In this document: positions 9,065 through 18,453 of the stretch, one piece after another | Layout of the letters: each line of letters starts with the position of its first letter | Numbering within the stretch: the stretch's first letter is position 1 | Origin: Castellaniella sp034675905 | Lineage (GTDB): Bacteria; Pseudomonadota; Gammaproteobacteria; Burkholderiales; Burkholderiaceae_B | Direction: 5' to 3' | Assembly (NCBI RefSeq): GCF_034675905.1 | Contig: NZ_JAUCCV010000004.1 | Span: 117,119-181,118, forward strand | DNA length: 64,000 nucleotides | Notes under the pieces: model-generated | Database searches by the model: none | The model's input: the letters and a program-made list of their open reading frames with translations, nothing else | What the model was told of the DNA's origin: nothing | Made by a program: the position numbers and the translations under genes

Positions 9065-11359
9065 ATGGATCTGAAAGATGATCGCGCCAAAATGGCGCTC
9101 GATTACCACGCATTCCCGACACCCGGAAAAATTTCCGTCGTTCCCACCAAGCCGCTGGCCAACCAGGATGACCTGACGCTGGCCTATTCGCCAGGCGTCG
9201 CCATCGCCAGCATGACCATCCATGCCGAAGGCGAAGCCGCCGCCGCAAAATACACGTCGCGCGCCAACCTGGTCGGCGTCGTGACCAACGGTACCGCCGT
9301 GCTGGGCCTGGGCAATATCGGCCCGCTGGCCGCCAAGCCCGTCATGGAAGGCAAAGGCTGCCTGTTCAAGAAATTCGCCGGCATCGACGTCTTCGATATC
9401 GAACTGAACGAACACGACCCGGACAAGCTGGTGGACATCATCGCCGCCCTGGAACCCACGCTGGGCGGCATCAATCTGGAAGACATCAAGGCGCCGGAAT
9501 GCTTCTACATCGAAAAGAAGTTGCGCGAGCGCATGAAGATTCCGGTTTTTCACGACGACCAGCACGGCACCGCCATCATTTCATCCGCCGCCATCCTGAA
9601 CGGCCTGAAAGTCGTCAATAAGGAAATCGGCAAGGTCAAACTGGTGTGCTCCGGCGCGGGCGCGGCCGCCATCGCCTGCCTGGATCTGCTGGTCAAGCTC
9701 GGCGTCTCGCAACAGAACATCTATGTCGTCGATTCACGCGGCGTCATCTGGCAGGGCCGCGACGAGCAGATGGAACCCAACAAGGCCCGCTATGCGCAGC
9801 GCACCGACGCCCGCACCCTGGCCGACGTCTGCCAGGGCGCCGATGTGTTCCTGGGCTGCTCGGCCCCCGGCGTCCTGACGCAGGACATGGTGCGCAGCAT
9901 GGCGGACCGGCCCTTCATTCTGGCGCTGGCCAACCCCGACCCGGAAATCCGCCCGGAAGACGCCAAGGCTGCCCGCCCGGACTGCATCATCGCCACCGGC
10001 CGTTCCGACTATCCCAATCAGGTCAACAACGTCCTGTGCTTCCCGTTCATCTTCCGCGGAGCCATGGACTGCGGCGCTACCGTCATCAATGAAGAGATGA
10101 AGCTGGCCTGCGTCAAGGCGATCGCCGAACTGGCCGAGGCTGAAAGCAGCGCCGAAGTCGCCGGCGCCTATGCGGACCAGGACCTGAGCTTCGGGCCGGA
10201 CTACATCATCCCCAAGCCCTTTGACCCGCGCCTGATCGTCAAGGTCGCCCCTGCGGTCGCCGAAGCCGCTGCCGCCTCCGGCGTGGCGCGCCGTCCCATC
10301 CAGGACATGGACGCCTACCGGCAGTCCCTGATGAGCATCGTCTACCACTCCGGCCAGCTGATGCGCCCCCTGTTCCAGCAGGCCAAATCCGCGCCTAAGC
10401 GCGTGATCTATGCCGATGGCGAGGACGAACGCGTGCTGCGCGCCGCCCAGACGGTGCTGGACGAACAGATCGCCCACCCCATCCTGATCGGCCGCCCCAG
10501 CGTGATCGACATGCGCATCCAGAAATTCGGCCTGCGCCTGATCCCCGGCCAGAATGTTGAAATCGTGGATCCGGAAGACGACGCCCGCTTCAACGAGACC
10601 TGGTCCGCGTACTACAAATTGCGTGGACGCGAAGGCGTGACGCCCGACATCGCCAAGGCCATGGTGCGCAAGCACAATTCCCTGATCGGGGTGATGCTGT
10701 TGCAGCGCGGTGACGCCGACGCCATGATCTGCGGGGTGGCCAGCCGCTTCGACAACCAGCTGAAGTACGTGCAGGAAGTCATCGGCCTGAAATCGACAGC
10801 CCGTACCTATGCAGCCATGAACGTGCTGATGCTGCCGACTCAGACGCTGTTCATCTGCGACACGCACGTCAACGAAAACCCTGACGCCGAACAGATCGCC
10901 GACATGACGATCCTGGCTGCGGAAGAAGTCCGCCGTTTCGGCATCGTGCCGAAAATCGCCCTGCTCTCGCACTCCAATTTCGGCAGCCGCCCCACGGCAT
11001 CTTCCCTGAAAATGGCCGAAGCCCGTCGGCTGATCGCCGAACGCGCCCCGGACCTGGAGGTGGATGGTGAAATGCACGCGGACTCGGCCCTGTCCGAACC
11101 GATCCGCACCAAGGCCTACCCCGACACGACCCTGAAGGGGCCGGCCAATCTGCTGATCATGCCCAATCTGGACGCCGGGAACATCACCTACAACATGCTG
11201 AAGATGACCGGCAGCCATGGCGTGGCGATGGGCCCGGTGCTGCTGGGCGCAGCCCGCCCGGTGCATATCCTGACCACCAGCTCCACGGTGCGCCGCATCA
11301 TCAACATGACGGCGCTGGCCGTGGTGGATGCACAGCAGGAATCCGGCGTGACCCTCTGA
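9065..11359 (+). CDS. maeB: NADP-dependent malic enzyme, MaeB type
   Basis: Oxidatively decarboxylates malate to pyruvate, supplying pyruvate and NADPH when cells grow on TCA intermediates. About 764 residues. The N-terminal malic domain (DYHAFPTPGKI, AYSPGVA, HDDQHGTA) and NAD(P)-binding domain run to about residue 420. They are followed by a phosphotransacetylase-like domain (PKRVIYADGEDERVLRAA to the C-terminus) that in this family is regulatory and binds acetyl-CoA. The ATG at 9065 has AGGAG 11 bases upstream and yields the family N-terminus; the longer frame from a TTG at 9020 lacks support. It is divergent from odhA and followed by a strong hairpin. Confidence 0.95.
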   Translation: MDLKDDRAKMALDYHAFPTPGKISVVPTKPLANQDDLTLAYSPGVAIASMTIHAEGEAAAAKYTSRANLVGVVTNGTAVLGLGNIGPLAAKPVMEGKGCLFKKFAGIDVFDIELNEHDPDKLVDIIAALEPTLGGINLEDIKAPECFYIEKKLRERMKIPVFHDDQHGTAIISSAAILNGLKVVNKEIGKVKLVCSGAGAAAIACLDLLVKLGVSQQNIYVVDSRGVIWQGRDEQMEPNKARYAQRTDARTLADVCQGADVFLGCSAPGVLTQDMVRSMADRPFILALANPDPEIRPEDAKAARPDCIIATGRSDYPNQVNNVLCFPFIFRGAMDCGATVINEEMKLACVKAIAELAEAESSAEVAGAYADQDLSFGPDYIIPKPFDPRLIVKVAPAVAEAAAASGVARRPIQDMDAYRQSLMSIVYHSGQLMRPLFQQAKSAPKRVIYADGEDERVLRAAQTVLDEQIAHPILIGRPSVIDMRIQKFGLRLIPGQNVEIVDPEDDARFNETWSAYYKLRGREGVTPDIAKAMVRKHNSLIGVMLLQRGDADAMICGVASRFDNQLKYVQEVIGLKSTARTYAAMNVLMLPTQTLFICDTHVNENPDAEQIADMTILAAEEVRRFGIVPKIALLSHSNFGSRPTASSLKMAEARRLIAERAPDLEVDGEMHADSALSEPIRTKAYPDTTLKGPANLLIMPNLDAGNITYNMLKMTGSHGVAMGPVLLGAARPVHILTTSSTVRRIINMTALAVVDAQQESGVTL

Positions 11360-11382
11360 CGCCGCCCCTGGCGCCTGCATCA

Positions 11383-11415
11383 GCAACAAGGCCCGGTTCT
11401 GCCGGGCCTTGTTGC
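11383..11415. terminator. Bidirectional terminator between maeB and the Ldh2-family gene
   Basis: GC-rich stem-loop (CAACAAGGCCCGG with a CCGGGCCTTGTTG complement, loop TTCTG) directly after maeB and before the convergent Ldh2-family gene. The A-rich and T-rich flanks of the stem suit termination in both directions. Confidence 0.8.
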
Positions 11416-11448
11416 TGATGGGCTAGGATGCCCCAATGAGCGGCGCGT

Positions 11449-12462
11449 TTACGCTGCTGGCGCCAGCGCCTGGATTTCCTGATACAGCGCGCGCGGCACG
11501 GCGATGCCCGCCTCGCGACTGCGCTGGCGGGCCGCATAGCGACGCTGAGACGGCAGGCGTGCTCCCTGGGATTCGATCGCATCGAACAGGCTCTCCGCAC
11601 GAGCCGACGCCTCGGCCGGATCGCCGAACATGGCGGGATCGAAGGCCAGGATCAGTTCTCCATGACAAGGGGATGCCCCTGCCCCGGCGTCATAGCCCAA
11701 TGACTCGCTGCTGAGCCAGTCCCCGATCAAGGCGCCCGCCATCAATTCCACCATCGTCGACAGCGCCGAGCCTTTGTGTCCGCCAAACGTCAGCATGGCG
11801 CCCGCCATGACGTCCAAAGGATCCGTGGACGGTTGGCCCTGGGCATCCACGCCGCAGCCAGCCGGCAGGGGCTGGCCGCTGCGTCGATGCAATTCCAGAT
11901 CGCCCCGGGCGATGGCGCTGGTGGCAAAATCAAAGACATACGGATCCCGCCCGGCTCGGGGCCAGCCAAAAGCGATCGGATTGGTGCCCAGCGCCGGCCG
12001 GCGCCCGCCCGCCGGCGCCACCCAGGCGTGGCTGGGTGTCAGGGCCAGGGCAACCAGGCCGCGCTCTGTCAGGGCTTCGATTTCAGGCCACAGCGCGGCA
12101 AAATGCACGCAATGCCGGATGACCAGCGCCCCCAGGCCATGCCGGCGGGCCGCATCCGCCAGGGGATCCAGCCCGCATTCGAAGGCCAGCGGCGCAAAGC
12201 CGAAGTCCGCATCGACGCGGACGATCGCACCTGCTCCGTCCTGCAGGCGGGGCTGCGCCGCCACATTGACCTTGCCCTTGCCGATTGTCCGGACGCAATC
12301 CAGAATCCGGTACACGCCATGGGACTGGCAATCATCGCGCTGACCGGCCAGCACCACGCGGGTGATGGCGCCCGCATGCGCTTCGCTCAGGCCATGATGG
12401 CGCAAGACGCGCATGGACAGGGATTCGATTTCCTGGGGACTCAGATACAGCATGTCAGTCAT
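11449..12462 (-). CDS. Ldh2/malate-lactate dehydrogenase family oxidoreductase
   Basis: NAD(P)-dependent oxidoreductase of the Ldh_2 (YlbC/ComC/DpkA) superfamily, which includes ureidoglycolate, sulfolactate, malate and piperideine-2-carboxylate reductases. Family marks are SHGVYRI near residue 48, an NPIAFGWP-type segment (GTNPIAFGWPRAGRDPYVFDFATS) and GGHKGSALSTMVELMAGAL. About 337 residues. The start ATG at 12462 is preceded by GGAGG at 8 bases; the frame upstream of it is unlikely to be coding. The gene stands alone between terminators, inserted between maeB and gltA. Substrate is not predictable from sequence alone; malate is attractive by context only. Confidence 0.85.
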   Translation of the reverse strand: MTDMLYLSPQEIESLSMRVLRHHGLSEAHAGAITRVVLAGQRDDCQSHGVYRILDCVRTIGKGKVNVAAQPRLQDGAGAIVRVDADFGFAPLAFECGLDPLADAARRHGLGALVIRHCVHFAALWPEIEALTERGLVALALTPSHAWVAPAGGRRPALGTNPIAFGWPRAGRDPYVFDFATSAIARGDLELHRRSGQPLPAGCGVDAQGQPSTDPLDVMAGAMLTFGGHKGSALSTMVELMAGALIGDWLSSESLGYDAGAGASPCHGELILAFDPAMFGDPAEASARAESLFDAIESQGARLPSQRRYAARQRSREAGIAVPRALYQEIQALAPAA

Positions 12463-12580
12463 GGGGCTTTCCTCCGTACAGCCAAACCTGCTGACGGTAC
12501 ACGCAAGCCACGGCCAGGGCAAGCCTGCAGCGTCTTTCGTCCCTGCCCCGCCTTGTCACGCGCCGTGCTGGTGGCTGCCC

Positions 12581-12613
12581 CATGAAAAACGGGCCTGACG
12601 GCCCGGTTTTCAT
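12581..12613. terminator. Terminator after gltA
   Basis: Stem TGAAAAACGGGCC / GGCCCGGTTTTCA with loop TGAC, flanked by A and T runs, just downstream of the gltA stop on the minus strand. It probably ends the gntR-sdh-gltA transcript and could also act in the opposite direction. Confidence 0.75.
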
Positions 12614-12640
12614 GACGGCTGCTGTAATACCGCAGTCAGA

Positions 12641-13936
12641 CTACTTGATGTCGCGCACCGCAGCGCCGGTGTACAGCTGGCGCGGGCGGCCGATCTTGTA
12701 GTTGGGATCGGACAGCATTTCATTCCACTGGGCAATCCAGCCAACCGTGCGGGCCAGGGCGAAGATCGCCGTGAAGAGCGACGTCGGGATGCCGATGGCG
12801 CGCTGCACGATGCCCGAATAGAAGTCGACGTTCGGGTAGAGCTTGCGGTCCACGAAGTACGGGTCTTCCAGGGCAATGCGCTCGACTTCCATGGCCAGCT
12901 TGAACAGCGGGTCGTTGTGCAGGCCCAGCGCGTCCAGCACTTCGCGGCAGGTTTCCTGCATCATCGTGGCGCGCGGGTCGTAGTTTTTGTAGACCCGGTG
13001 ACCAAAGCCCATCAGGCGCACGCCCGAGTTCTTGTCCTTGACCTTTTCCATGAACTCGCCGACCTTGGCGATGCCGCCGTTGGCCTGGATGTTTTCCAGC
13101 ATGTTCAGGCAGGCTTCGTTGGCGCCGCCGTGCGCCGGTCCCCACAGGCAGGCTACGCCGGCTGCGATCGCGGCAAACGGGTTGGTGCCCGAAGAACCGC
13201 ACAGGCGGACCGTCGAGGTCGAGGCGTTCTGTTCGTGATCCGCGTGCAGGATGAAGATGCGATCCAGGGCGCGTTCGACGACTTCGTTGACCTGATAGTC
13301 GTCGCAAGGCGTGGCGAACATCATGCGCAGGAAATTGCCCGTATAGGACAGATCGTTCTTCGGGTAGATGAACGGCTGGCCCAGGGAATGCTTGTACGCC
13401 ATGGCGACCAGCGTGGGCATCTTGGCGATCAAGCGAATCGCGGACACTTCGCGATGACGCGGATTGGTGATGTCCGTGGAGTCGTGATAGAAGGCCGACA
13501 AAGCGCCCACCAAGCCTGTCAGCACAGCCATCGGGTGCGCGTCGCGGCGAAAGCCCTGCAAGAAGGTATGCATCTGCTCATGCACCAGGGTGTGGTGCGT
13601 GACCAGATCATCGAAACCCTGCTTTTCCTGCTCATTGGGCAGTTCGCCGTTCATGATCAGATAGCAGATCGTCAGAAAATCACATTTCTGCGCCAGCTGG
13701 TCGATCGGGTAGCCGCGATACAGCAGCTGGCCCTTGTCACCATCGATGAAGGTGATGGCCGATTCGCAGGAAGCGGTCGCCATGAAGCCCGGATCGTAAG
13801 TGAACATCCCCGTCTGGCCGTAGAGCTTGCGAATGTCGATGACATTCGGGCCCACCGTCCCCTGGTATACGGGAAATTCAACCGACGGACTGCCATCGGA
13901 GAACGATAGCGTGGCTTTTTTATCGGATAGCTGCAT
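12641..13936 (-). CDS. gltA: Citrate synthase
   Basis: Condenses oxaloacetate and acetyl-CoA to citrate. The 431 residues and the N-terminal beta-rich extension (KATLSFSDGSPSVEFPVYQGT) mark the hexameric, NADH-sensitive type II enzyme of Gram-negative bacteria. Catalytic segments are EQNASTSTVRL (with the preceding DHE), the GPAHGGANEA histidine and GFGHRVYKNYDPRA, which includes the second active-site His. It is the last gene of the sdhCDAB-sdhE-gltA run, 16 bp after sdhE, and is followed by a terminator. The methylcitrate synthase homologue prpC is encoded 7 kb away. Confidence 0.97.
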   Translation of the reverse strand: MQLSDKKATLSFSDGSPSVEFPVYQGTVGPNVIDIRKLYGQTGMFTYDPGFMATASCESAITFIDGDKGQLLYRGYPIDQLAQKCDFLTICYLIMNGELPNEQEKQGFDDLVTHHTLVHEQMHTFLQGFRRDAHPMAVLTGLVGALSAFYHDSTDITNPRHREVSAIRLIAKMPTLVAMAYKHSLGQPFIYPKNDLSYTGNFLRMMFATPCDDYQVNEVVERALDRIFILHADHEQNASTSTVRLCGSSGTNPFAAIAAGVACLWGPAHGGANEACLNMLENIQANGGIAKVGEFMEKVKDKNSGVRLMGFGHRVYKNYDPRATMMQETCREVLDALGLHNDPLFKLAMEVERIALEDPYFVDRKLYPNVDFYSGIVQRAIGIPTSLFTAIFALARTVGWIAQWNEMLSDPNYKIGRPRQLYTGAAVRDIK

Positions 13937-13952
13937 GTGATTTTCCTTTAAG

Positions 13953-14216
13953 TTACAGCGCTTTCATTTGCTCAACGAGCCGTCGGATGTCGGGGGTGTC
14001 GTACACCCCGTCCAGATCCGACCGTCCTAACAGGACATCGAGCAATTCGTTGTCGCCCATTTCAAAAAGCTGTGTCAGCGCCCGAACATCGGTCTCGCTC
14101 AGGTGCGCTTCATGGAGATCCAGGAAGCGCGTGATGATGAGATCGTTTTCGAGCAGACCGCGGCGCGCCCGCCAGCGCAGACGTGCGCGGTCCAAATCAG
14201 TCAGATCGCCAGGCAT
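13953..14216 (-). CDS. sdhE: FAD assembly factor SdhE
   Basis: Small (87 aa) protein that promotes covalent attachment of FAD to SdhA. The family motif RGxxE occurs as RRGLLENDLI near residues 18-27. The remaining helices (FLDLHEAHLSETD, FEMGDNELLDVLLGR) match the SdhE/YgfY fold. It lies 9 bp after sdhB and 16 bp before gltA, inside the succinate dehydrogenase operon. Confidence 0.93.
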   Translation of the reverse strand: MPGDLTDLDRARLRWRARRGLLENDLIITRFLDLHEAHLSETDVRALTQLFEMGDNELLDVLLGRSDLDGVYDTPDIRRLVEQMKAL

Positions 14217-14225
14217 GCGGGATTC

Positions 14226-14939
14226 CTATACCGTGCGCCGAACGAGCATTTCCTTGATCTTGCCGATGGCCGCCGAGGGGTTCAGCCCCTTGGGACAGAC
14301 CTCGGTACAGTTCATGATCGTATGGCAGCGGAACAAGCGGTAGGGATCTTCGAGATTGTCCAGACGTTCGCCGGTGGCGCGATCACGGGAATCGGCGATG
14401 AAGCGGTAGGCCTGCAGCAGGCCGGCCGGGCCGACGAATTTGTCCGGGTTCCACCAGAAAGACGGACAGGCCGTCGAGCAGCAACCGCACAGAATGCATT
14501 CGTACAGGCCGTTGAGTTCCTCGCGTTCTTCGGGGGACTGCAGGCGTTCCTTTTCGGGCGGCGGTTCATCATTGATCAGGTAAGGCTTGATCGAATGGTA
14601 CTGGTCGTAGAAGAACGTCATATCCACGATCAGGTCGCGCACCACGGGCAGGCCGGGCAGCGGCTTCAGAACGATGGGCTCGGTCAGGTCCAGCATATTG
14701 GTCGTGCAGGCCAGGCCGTTGTGCCCATTGATGTTCATGGCATCCGACCCGCACACGCCCTCGCGGCAGGAACGGCGCAGCGCCAGACTATCGTCGACGT
14801 CGTTCTTGATGCGCAGGATGGCGTCCAGCAGCATCTTGTCGGAAGGCTGCAGCTCGACTTCCAGTTTCTGCATGTAGGGCCGCTCGTCCTTGTCCGGATC
14901 GTAGCGGTAGATCTCGAATTTCACGATGCGTTTTGTCAT
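14226..14939 (-). CDS. sdhB: Succinate dehydrogenase iron-sulfur subunit
   Basis: Complex II electron-transfer subunit carrying the 2Fe-2S, 4Fe-4S and 3Fe-4S clusters. The 2Fe-2S site is Cys58, Cys63, Asp66 and Cys78 (SCREGVCGSD ... GLAC), with the Asp in third place as in many proteobacteria. The 4Fe-4S and 3Fe-4S sites are CILCGCCSTACPSF near residue 147 and CHTIMNCTEVCPKG near residue 204. Length 237 is normal. It lies 13 bp downstream of sdhA. Confidence 0.97.
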   Translation of the reverse strand: MTKRIVKFEIYRYDPDKDERPYMQKLEVELQPSDKMLLDAILRIKNDVDDSLALRRSCREGVCGSDAMNINGHNGLACTTNMLDLTEPIVLKPLPGLPVVRDLIVDMTFFYDQYHSIKPYLINDEPPPEKERLQSPEEREELNGLYECILCGCCSTACPSFWWNPDKFVGPAGLLQAYRFIADSRDRATGERLDNLEDPYRLFRCHTIMNCTEVCPKGLNPSAAIGKIKEMLVRRTV

Positions 14940-14952
14940 GACGATATCCAGA

Positions 14953-16728
14953 TTAGAAGGTTCGCGCCTTGGGCGGGATGGTGTCCACGGTCAACGGTTT
15001 CATGCGCACCGGCTTGTAATCCAGGCGGTTGTCCTGGGAGAACCACAAGGTGTGCTTGAGCCAGTTGACGTCGTCGCGATCCGGGTGCTCTTCGAGCGCA
15101 TGGGCGCCGCGCGATTCCAGCCGGTTGGCGGCGGATTTCGCCGTGGCGCGGGCGACTTCGATCATATTGGTGACTTCCAGGGCTTCCAGACGCGCGGTAT
15201 TGAAGACCTGGGACTTGTCCGAGTAATACATGTTCTCGACTTCGGGCGCCAGATCGTTGATGACCTGTTCGCCTTCCTTGAGAAGCTCCAGCTTGCGGAA
15301 CACGCCGTAATGGCTTTGCATGGCCTGCTGCATCTTGTGGACGACATCCTGAGGCTTTTCGCCCGAGGTGCGGCTTTCCAGGCGATCCAGGCGATCCATC
15401 GACGCATTGATATCGGTATCGGGCAGAACCTGATGGCTGTGCTGCTTTTCCGGGTGCTGGTCGACGATGAAATTGCCCGCCGAGCGGCCGAACACGACCA
15501 GATCCAGCAGGGAATTCGTCCCCAGGCGATTGGCGCCGTGCACGGACGTGGCCGCGCATTCGCCGATGGCGTACAGGCCGTTGACGACTTTTTCTTCGCC
15601 GTTGACCAGGGTCATGACCTGACCGTGGTAGTTCGCGGGAATGCCGCCCATCTGGTAGTGGATGGTGGGCACGACCGGAATCGGATCCTTGATCGGATCG
15701 ATGTTGGCGAACTTGATGGCGATTTCACGGATGGACGGCAGGCGCTTCATGATGGTCTCGGCGCCCAGGTGGTCCAGCTTCAGCAGCACGTGGCTGCCAT
15801 CGCCGCAACCGCGGCCTTCCTTGATTTCCTGGTCCATGGAGCGGGACACGAAATCGCGCGGCGCCAGGTCTTTCAACTGCGGCGCATAGCGTTCCATGAA
15901 ACGTTCGCCGTCCTTGTTCAGCAGGAAACCGCCTTCGCCGCGCACCCCTTCGGTGATCAGCACGCCCGCACCGGCCACGCCGGTGGGGTGGAACTGCCAG
16001 AATTCCATGTCCTGCAGCGGGATGCCGGCACGCGCCGCCATGCCCAGACCGTCGCCGGTATTGATGAAGGCATTGGTCGTGGCGGCCCAGATGCGGCCCG
16101 CGCCGCCGGTGGCCAGCACCGTGTGCTTGGCTTCCAGCACGTAGACGTCGCCGGTTTCCATTTCCATGGCTGTCACGCCCAGCACATCGCCATCGTTGTT
16201 GCGCAGCAGATCCAGCGCCATCCACTCGATGAAGAAATTGGTGCGGGCGGCGACGTTGCGCTGATACAGGGTATGCAGCATGGCGTGGCCGGTCCGGTCA
16301 GCCGCCGCACAGGCGCGCTGCACAGGCTTTTCGCCGAAATGGGACGTATGGCCGCCAAACGGACGCTGATAGATGGTGCCGTCGGGGTTGCGGTCGAACG
16401 GCATGCCGAAGTGTTCGAGTTCATAGACCGCGTTGGGGGCTTCGCGCACCATGAATTCGATCGAGTCCTGGTCGCCGAGCCAGTCGGAGCCTTTGACCGT
16501 ATCGTACATGTGCCACTGCCAGTGGTCTTCGCTCATGTTGCCCAGCGAAGCGCTGACGCCGCCTTGGGCCGCCACGGTGTGTGAACGCGTGGGGAAGACT
16601 TTGGACAATACGGCAACCGACAGGCCGGCGTTGGAGAGCTGCAAGGCGCAGCGCAGGCCGGCTCCGCCGGCGCCCACGACCACCACATCGAACTGGCGGC
16701 GCGGGAGAGTTTTCTTGACAGCAGCCAC
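14953..16728 (-). CDS. sdhA: Succinate dehydrogenase flavoprotein subunit
   Basis: Oxidises succinate to fumarate, with covalently bound FAD. It contains the FAD-binding GAGGAGL near residue 19, the flavinylated His50 in TRSHTVAAQGG, and the catalytic region around HPTGVAGAGVLITEG. About 591 residues. I start at the GTG at 16728 (MAAVKKTLPRRQFDVVVVG) because a GGAG lies 8 bases upstream and the position is 1 bp beyond the sdhD stop; the longer frame would overlap sdhD. Confidence 0.96.
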   Translation of the reverse strand: MAAVKKTLPRRQFDVVVVGAGGAGLRCALQLSNAGLSVAVLSKVFPTRSHTVAAQGGVSASLGNMSEDHWQWHMYDTVKGSDWLGDQDSIEFMVREAPNAVYELEHFGMPFDRNPDGTIYQRPFGGHTSHFGEKPVQRACAAADRTGHAMLHTLYQRNVAARTNFFIEWMALDLLRNNDGDVLGVTAMEMETGDVYVLEAKHTVLATGGAGRIWAATTNAFINTGDGLGMAARAGIPLQDMEFWQFHPTGVAGAGVLITEGVRGEGGFLLNKDGERFMERYAPQLKDLAPRDFVSRSMDQEIKEGRGCGDGSHVLLKLDHLGAETIMKRLPSIREIAIKFANIDPIKDPIPVVPTIHYQMGGIPANYHGQVMTLVNGEEKVVNGLYAIGECAATSVHGANRLGTNSLLDLVVFGRSAGNFIVDQHPEKQHSHQVLPDTDINASMDRLDRLESRTSGEKPQDVVHKMQQAMQSHYGVFRKLELLKEGEQVINDLAPEVENMYYSDKSQVFNTARLEALEVTNMIEVARATAKSAANRLESRGAHALEEHPDRDDVNWLKHTLWFSQDNRLDYKPVRMKPLTVDTIPPKARTF

Positions 16729-16729
16729 G

Positions 16730-17110
16730 TTAGAGACTCCAGAGAATTTGAGCGAAGAAGACCACTGCCGCAACCAGCCAGAGAATGGTCAGAACCTGCA
16801 GAAACAGGCGCAGGCCGGCGGAGCGCACGTAGTCCATCCAGATGTCGCGCACACCGATCCAGGCATGCCAGGACAGCGACAGGAAGGCCAGAACGGCCAG
16901 CAACTGGCCCACCGGCAGCGTGCCGATCGTGAACGAAAAGAAAGCCCGCCAGGATTCGAAATTCAGGCTGGGGACAAAAATGGCGTACAACACCAGGGCC
17001 AGGGTATAGACCGCCATGATGACGGCGGTGGCTCGCTGCGCGATGAAATCGCGCGTGCCATAGTGCGCGCCGACAACCAGGCGCTTGCGACCGATGCGTT
17101 CTTGCGTCAT
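16730..17110 (-). CDS. sdhD: Succinate dehydrogenase membrane anchor subunit
   Basis: Hydrophobic 126-residue membrane anchor of complex II with three predicted helices. It starts MTQERIGRKRLVVGAHYGTRDFIAQRATAVIMAVYT, the typical SdhD N-terminus with the quinone-site region, and carries a conserved SWHAWIGVRDIWMDYV stretch containing the haem-ligand histidine area. Its ATG overlaps the TAA of sdhC (TAATG), indicating translational coupling. Confidence 0.93.
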   Translation of the reverse strand: MTQERIGRKRLVVGAHYGTRDFIAQRATAVIMAVYTLALVLYAIFVPSLNFESWRAFFSFTIGTLPVGQLLAVLAFLSLSWHAWIGVRDIWMDYVRSAGLRLFLQVLTILWLVAAVVFFAQILWSL

Positions 17111-17523
17111 TACAAGACTCCGAATAGTTTCAAACCGAACACGACGGTCAAGGCCAGGGCCACGCCGATCACCAGAGCGCCGGAACGCTGCGAAGGACCG
17201 CGATCATTGCCGATATGCAGATCCAGTGTCAGGTAGCGGATGCCGGCGCAGAAATGGTGGAAGTAGCCCCACATCAATACCAGCAGCACGATCTTACAGG
17301 CCGGGCTGGCGACCCATTCCTGCAGGGTGGCGAACGTCGCCGGCGACTGCACGCTGTGCGCGAACAGCGGCACCAGGATGATCGGCAGCGCCAGGAACAA
17401 CAGCGCCCCGCTGACGCGGTGCAAGATGGATGCTTTGCCAGCGGGCGGCAGCTTGTAGCTCATGAGGTCGGTTAACCCCAGATTACGAAACTGCGGACGC
17501 GGCTTTTTGGCTGATTCAGACAT
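17110..17523 (-). CDS. sdhC: Succinate dehydrogenase cytochrome b556 subunit
   Basis: Haem-binding membrane subunit of complex II with three transmembrane helices. The family signatures are the N-terminal RPQFRNLGLTDLMSYKLPPAGKASILHRVSGALLF part (broken here only by length) and a haem-ligand histidine in the HHFCAGIRYLTLDL segment. I start at the ATG at 17523, preceded by GAGG at 6 bases, giving 137 residues; a longer frame adds 15 residues with no family support. It sits about 70 bp downstream of the GntR gene on the same strand. Confidence 0.92.
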   Translation of the reverse strand: MSESAKKPRPQFRNLGLTDLMSYKLPPAGKASILHRVSGALLFLALPIILVPLFAHSVQSPATFATLQEWVASPACKIVLLVLMWGYFHHFCAGIRYLTLDLHIGNDRGPSQRSGALVIGVALALTVVFGLKLFGVL

Positions 17524-17592
17524 GATGGCCTCGTAGTTGGATAGTGGAAGAATTTTTTCTGGATTCAAGCGGCATTTTCGCCGATCTGGGGG

Positions 17593-18363
17593 TCAATTCA
17601 AACTGTTGCGATAATGGTACCGTTCCGTCACGTAGTGACCGCGCCGTAATTCCATGGGCCGGTCGCCATACGTATAGGCGATGCGCTCGACCTGCAGCAG
17701 CGGGCTGCCGGATGCGATCTGCAGGAAATCAGCCTGCGCATCCGTGGCCGCCACGGCGCGGATTTTTTCCTCGGCCCGCACCATGCTGACGCCGAATTCG
17801 GTTTCAAACAGGGCGTAGACAGGTCCTTTGTAGCGCTGCAGGAATTCCAGGGTCAGGCCCTTGAAGGCGCTGCCGGGCAGCCAGATATCATCCAGGATGG
17901 TGGGGACATCGTCGAAGGACAATACGCGGCGCATATTGACCACCGCATCGCCCGCCCGCAAGTCCAGCGCGGCAGCGATATCGGCCGAAGCCTTGGTGCG
18001 CCGGCAATCCAGGATCTGGCTGCTGGATGCGGCCTGCTGGCCGTCATCGGGGCTGAGCCGCAGAAACCGGTAGCGGACCCGGGCTTCGTTGTGCGTGGCG
18101 ACGAACGTGCCTTTACCCTGGCGGCGGATCAGCAGATTGTCGGCCGCCAGCTCGTCGATCGCCTTGCGCACCGTGCCCTGGCTGACCTGAAAACGGGCGG
18201 CCAGTTCCAGTTCGCTGGGAATGGCTTCGCCGGGTTTCCATTCGCCACGATCCAGTCCCTGCAGGATCAAGCCCTTGATCTGCTGATACAGCGGACTGAA
18301 CGCGGCACTGTGCGAAGTGCGTCCTAGCGGCTGTTGGCGGTCGATCGAGGGGGTATCTGACAT
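17593..18363 (-). CDS. GntR-family transcriptional regulator (HutC-like), likely TCA-gene regulator
   Basis: Transcription factor with an N-terminal winged helix (PLYQQIKGLILQGL ... GTVRKAIDELAADNLLIRRQGKGTFVA) and a C-terminal UTRA effector domain, together making the HutC subfamily. It lies between mdh (divergent) and sdhC (downstream, same strand), the usual place for the TCA GntR regulator in beta-proteobacteria. The palindromic sequence at 18454-18474 in front of it recurs before acnB, so it is the best candidate to bind both. The start is uncertain: the ATG at 18363 is chosen (MSDTPSIDRQQ), although the frame extends upstream to a TTG. Confidence 0.88.
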   Translation of the reverse strand: MSDTPSIDRQQPLGRTSHSAAFSPLYQQIKGLILQGLDRGEWKPGEAIPSELELAARFQVSQGTVRKAIDELAADNLLIRRQGKGTFVATHNEARVRYRFLRLSPDDGQQAASSSQILDCRRTKASADIAAALDLRAGDAVVNMRRVLSFDDVPTILDDIWLPGSAFKGLTLEFLQRYKGPVYALFETEFGVSMVRAEEKIRAVAATDAQADFLQIASGSPLLQVERIAYTYGDRPMELRRGHYVTERYHYRNSLN

Positions 18364-18453
18364 GTCGGACGAAGGTGCTGCAGGGTGGCCCGTGCTACAA
18401 AATGGAACTTCGGCATTTTCGCATTTCCACGTCAAGATGTCTAATACTCTTCT

